Positions 21,869-24,181 of a stretch of DNA of 24,181 nt are shown piece after piece. Every line of letters begins with the position of its first letter. Positions within the stretch are counted from its first letter, which is position 1. The stretch is from a virus. The stretch spans positions 1-24,181 of the IMG/VR virus record IMGVR_UViG_3300044614_003071; one strand, given 5' to 3'. The notes under the pieces are model-generated. The model saw only the letters and a program-made list of their open reading frames with translations. It ran no database searches and was not told the origin of the DNA. A program made the position numbers and the translations under genes.

Positions 21869-22130
21869 CATTTGTTGAAAGACCATGAGCTTTTAAAGCT
21901 GCTTTATGGTCGGCTACGGATTTATAATAACCCTTTTCATATATCTTATTTAAAAATTTGGCAAGCTCCTCAAGTTCTTCTTTGGAATTTAAATGACTGC
22001 AAATTTTATAAATGATAGGATAAAATTCACTTTGATCATTCAATTCAAATTTTTTAAGATAATCCAAAAATCCTTGTGCTTTTATGAAGTTCGAATATCC
22101 CGCAACTTCATTCGCTGCTAATGTGGCCAT
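21858..22130 (-). CDS. Hypothetical 90-aa protein
   Basis: A small helical protein: ANEVAGYSNFIKAQGFLDYLKKF, then EFYPIIYKICSHL, EELEELAKFLNKIYEKGYY and DHKAALKAHGL. The ATG at 22130 lies one base after the stop of the upstream large gene; a GTG at 22160 in the same frame would overlap that gene and is less likely. AAGGA lies about 12 bases upstream, rather far. Translational coupling to the large gene is likely. Function unknown. Confidence 0.7.
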   Translation of the reverse strand: MATLAANEVAGYSNFIKAQGFLDYLKKFELNDQSEFYPIIYKICSHLNSKEELEELAKFLNKIYEKGYYKSVADHKAALKAHGLSTNVNV

Positions 22131-22131
22131 T

Positions 22132-24181
22132 TCACTTTTTTTTCCTTGTTTTTGGAGCACGATCTTGACCTAAAAGTTTTAATGAAGCTCGGGGATTGTT
22201 TAGCATGGTAACCATATCTTCATACAAGCCTCTTCTTTTGATCTCATCATCTATAATTTTTCTTGCTGCCAATCGAACGTTTTTATACTTATTCAATAAT
22301 TGAATTTGCTTCGAAATTTCCTGCCTGTCTTCTGGAGTGTCATCAGGTGTTAAAGTAGGAGTCCATTTAAAATTATCCTTCATATCTGCACTTATATGTG
22401 ACAATAACTTGTCAGGCGCAAATTTGGCAATATTATTGGCAATTTCAAGCATTTTTTCAGGATCAGATTCCATGTCATAACTTGGGTCTTGCATATTAGA
22501 ATTGTCGAAAAAGAAATGGTCGGTAAAGTTGTCAATATATTGTCTATTGGCTACAGCATTAACTTCTTGCTTAATACGCTCCATCTCTGGAGACAAAGCA
22601 TTCCTTAGTTCTTCTTTTTTGGCCCCAACGTTAATTTGCGAAAGCATTTCCTCAGCAACTTTTTCATATTGAGAGGGCTTATCTGCAATAGCTGTTCTGT
22701 AAGCCGTAACTAATTCAGGAACAGACAATGAATCAAAATTTGTCATCCCTTGACCCAAATTCCTATTACCTGCTTCTCTCTGGAAAAGACGCTGTTTGAT
22801 TTCTTCAGCTGAAAGTTGTTTGCCCCTTTTACCAGCAAAAGTTGATGTCTTGGCTTGTATGTCCTTTAGTTCTTTTGGAGACGCTAAGCCTTTTAACTGT
22901 TCCATGAGTGAGTTATAGTCTTGATAAATCTTGGTTACAAATTGTGTATCGTCTAGACCAGCGTTGGCTTTAAAAAATTCGGTGACATCATATCTGGCTT
23001 TTTGTTTTGCCTCAATATCATCCTTGGCAGTGATTTCACCGCTTTCTTGCTTTTTCTGAGCCTTATAAACAGCAGTTTGCAAAACATAAATTGCCTGAGC
23101 CATTTCTTTATATCCTAAGATAAGATTAGAAACATGCTGTCTTTCTGCGTTGATGTCTCCCGGCACTGAACCACCTTTGGATAAAGCTTGTTTCGCACCT
23201 TTTTGCATCACATCTTCAATCTTCATGATCGCAGCACCAAACATACATGCACCAGTGGCATAACGTCTGTTGCCTTGTTTGCAGGTTAAATCCTTGGTTG
23301 ACTCATCATCCAAAACGCTTAGGAAATCACCCTTTTTGCGGGCTGAGCCAGTAAGTAAATCTTGGTCTAAGTAACGTTTTAATTCTTTCTTTACGATTCT
23401 TGCTATTACACGTGGATTGCCTCTCCATATGCGTTTTTTCTCCCTAGTATCTGGATCTCGATTTACATTGTGAACAATTCCTTTAGTATTCATATGTTCC
23501 AAAACTCTTAACTGTGCAAAAGTGTTTAGCTTGTCACCAACTCTTGCTAACAACATTTTTTCTATTGGATTTTCATATTTACCCGGCGTTACAACAGAAT
23601 TAACAATACCATTAATGAAGTTTGCAAGCGTGATAGGATTATCTTTGTCTGTGACTGCAATACCTCTTTTGGGATCATTGAGAAGCTTCATTAACCAATC
23701 ATAGCGATTTTGTTTATGTGCCAAATTAAGGAAATCGGCTCCCGGGGTCATTCTAGTGGGATGCATGCTATAAGTGGCTGCTACATCTGAACCTTGCTTA
23801 TACTCTGAAGGCTTTGCTGTTGCATAATAATGTCTTTTTGCCATATCATGCAAATCTTTTAACGTTGTCTTCTCTGTAATACCACGGTCAGACATGTATT
23901 TTTCAAATTTTTCTCTTTCCACAGGATCTTCGATAGATTTATTTTTCAAAGCTTTCCAGTTATCAACAAGTTTTTCAAATAAAACAGGGTCAAAATATTT
24001 CTGACCAATACCTTCTTGTTTGCCTAATGTATAACCAATACTAGGACTAAATGTATGGGAATCAGTTCGCTCTTCAGGTGGCAAAAGATTTACTCCATAT
24101 CCATGAATGTCCCTATAAAGTGTACTTTTTGGAATGGCAGGAATTTCAGTTTCTACATCCTTGACCGTTCCATCTTCTCCT
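22132..24181 (-). CDS. Large unrecognised protein, 5' end beyond the window
   Basis: At least 682 residues are open to the right edge with no in-frame ATG; a TTG at 24084 is not a credible start. The sequence is soluble and mostly helical, with many charged stretches, a region around CKQGNRRYATGACMFGAAIM (near 23290-23230) and a very basic C-terminus ending KTRKKK. No enzyme motif or membrane segment is seen. It heads the visible part of the leftward head/neck unit, so a virion or internal head protein is a reasonable inference. It ends in an A-run directly followed by its stop. Confidence 0.75.
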   Translation of the reverse strand, partial: GEDGTVKDVETEIPAIPKSTLYRDIHGYGVNLLPPEERTDSHTFSPSIGYTLGKQEGIGQKYFDPVLFEKLVDNWKALKNKSIEDPVEREKFEKYMSDRGITEKTTLKDLHDMAKRHYYATAKPSEYKQGSDVAATYSMHPTRMTPGADFLNLAHKQNRYDWLMKLLNDPKRGIAVTDKDNPITLANFINGIVNSVVTPGKYENPIEKMLLARVGDKLNTFAQLRVLEHMNTKGIVHNVNRDPDTREKKRIWRGNPRVIARIVKKELKRYLDQDLLTGSARKKGDFLSVLDDESTKDLTCKQGNRRYATGACMFGAAIMKIEDVMQKGAKQALSKGGSVPGDINAERQHVSNLILGYKEMAQAIYVLQTAVYKAQKKQESGEITAKDDIEAKQKARYDVTEFFKANAGLDDTQFVTKIYQDYNSLMEQLKGLASPKELKDIQAKTSTFAGKRGKQLSAEEIKQRLFQREAGNRNLGQGMTNFDSLSVPELVTAYRTAIADKPSQYEKVAEEMLSQINVGAKKEELRNALSPEMERIKQEVNAVANRQYIDNFTDHFFFDNSNMQDPSYDMESDPEKMLEIANNIAKFAPDKLLSHISADMKDNFKWTPTLTPDDTPEDRQEISKQIQLLNKYKNVRLAARKIIDDEIKRRGLYEDMVTMLNNPRASLKLLGQDRAPKTRKKK

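Noticed and set aside
21879-21909. Nested palindrome (GACCAT ... ATGGTC around AGCTTT/AAAGCT) as a terminator for the rightward 218-aa gene
   Set aside because: The pairing is imperfect, no T-run follows in either useful direction, and it lies in the coding region of the 90-aa gene.
22132-22150. A second A AAA AAG heptamer, at the end of the large right-edge gene, as a frameshift site
   Set aside because: A -1 slip there reaches a stop after five codons and does not enter the following 90-aa gene, which is in the +1 frame.
1-24181. tRNA genes, CRISPR arrays, insertion sequences, attachment sites, replication origin
   Set aside because: None was seen. There is no cloverleaf-like unit, spaced repeat array, transposase or iteron cluster; coding density leaves no gap above about 100 bases once the 55-aa gene is counted.

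Overview
The window is a gene-dense, AT-rich stretch of a tailed-phage genome, read as a large contractile-tailed (myovirus-type) phage that shares the T4 virion and late-transcription core. The evidence is a gp55-type late sigma factor, a T4-type sheath (gp18), two gp19-type tube proteins, a gp15-type tail completion protein and a gp26-type (T4_baseplate family) protein. The standard bacterial code works throughout. No tRNA, rRNA, CRISPR or insertion sequence was seen, and nothing identifies the host. Both edges cut genes: a class II ribonucleotide reductase at the left and an unrecognised large protein at the right.

Layout. (1) 3-3978, rightward: ribonucleotide reductase, metallophosphoesterase, a protein with a T4 capsid-targeting-like N-terminus, and a freestanding class II glutamine amidotransferase. 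(2) 7215-3959, leftward: a MoxR-type AAA ATPase, its coupled VWA/HExxH partner, and a PD-(D/E)XK nuclease resembling Holliday-junction resolvases. (3) 9205-7276, leftward: gp26-like baseplate protein, an overlooked 55-aa gene and a beta-rich probable virion protein. (4) 9244-10564, rightward: four small overlapping genes, including a CxxC membrane protein and a zinc-ribbon protein. (5) 11269-10547, leftward: a TPR protein. (6) 11302-12074, rightward: the late sigma factor and a frame-shifted continuation. (7) 17169-12071, leftward: tail completion gp15, a 67-aa protein, sheath, tube, terminator, promoter, second tube. (8) 17203-18045, rightward: one gene. (9) 24181-18042, leftward: neck and head-associated genes ending in a clear terminator, interrupted by one rightward gene at 21212-21868.

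How it works together. Leftward blocks are mostly virion genes, many with good Shine-Dalgarno sites and 4-8 base stop/start overlaps that suggest translational coupling. Rightward genes sit in islands between them, begin in 30-40 base divergent promoter gaps and often lack a Shine-Dalgarno site. Opposing genes meet with overlapping ends. The gp55-type sigma factor probably drives the virion blocks.

The strongest unusual signal is an in-frame A AAA AAG heptamer at the end of the sigma-factor gene. It leads, in the -1 frame, straight into the next open frame, predicting a 172-aa and a 257-aa form. Also notable are two perfect hairpins that bury the start codons of the metallophosphoesterase and the nuclease, in the manner described for T4 genes e, soc, 49 and I-TevI, and the AAA/VWA-metallopeptidase pair.
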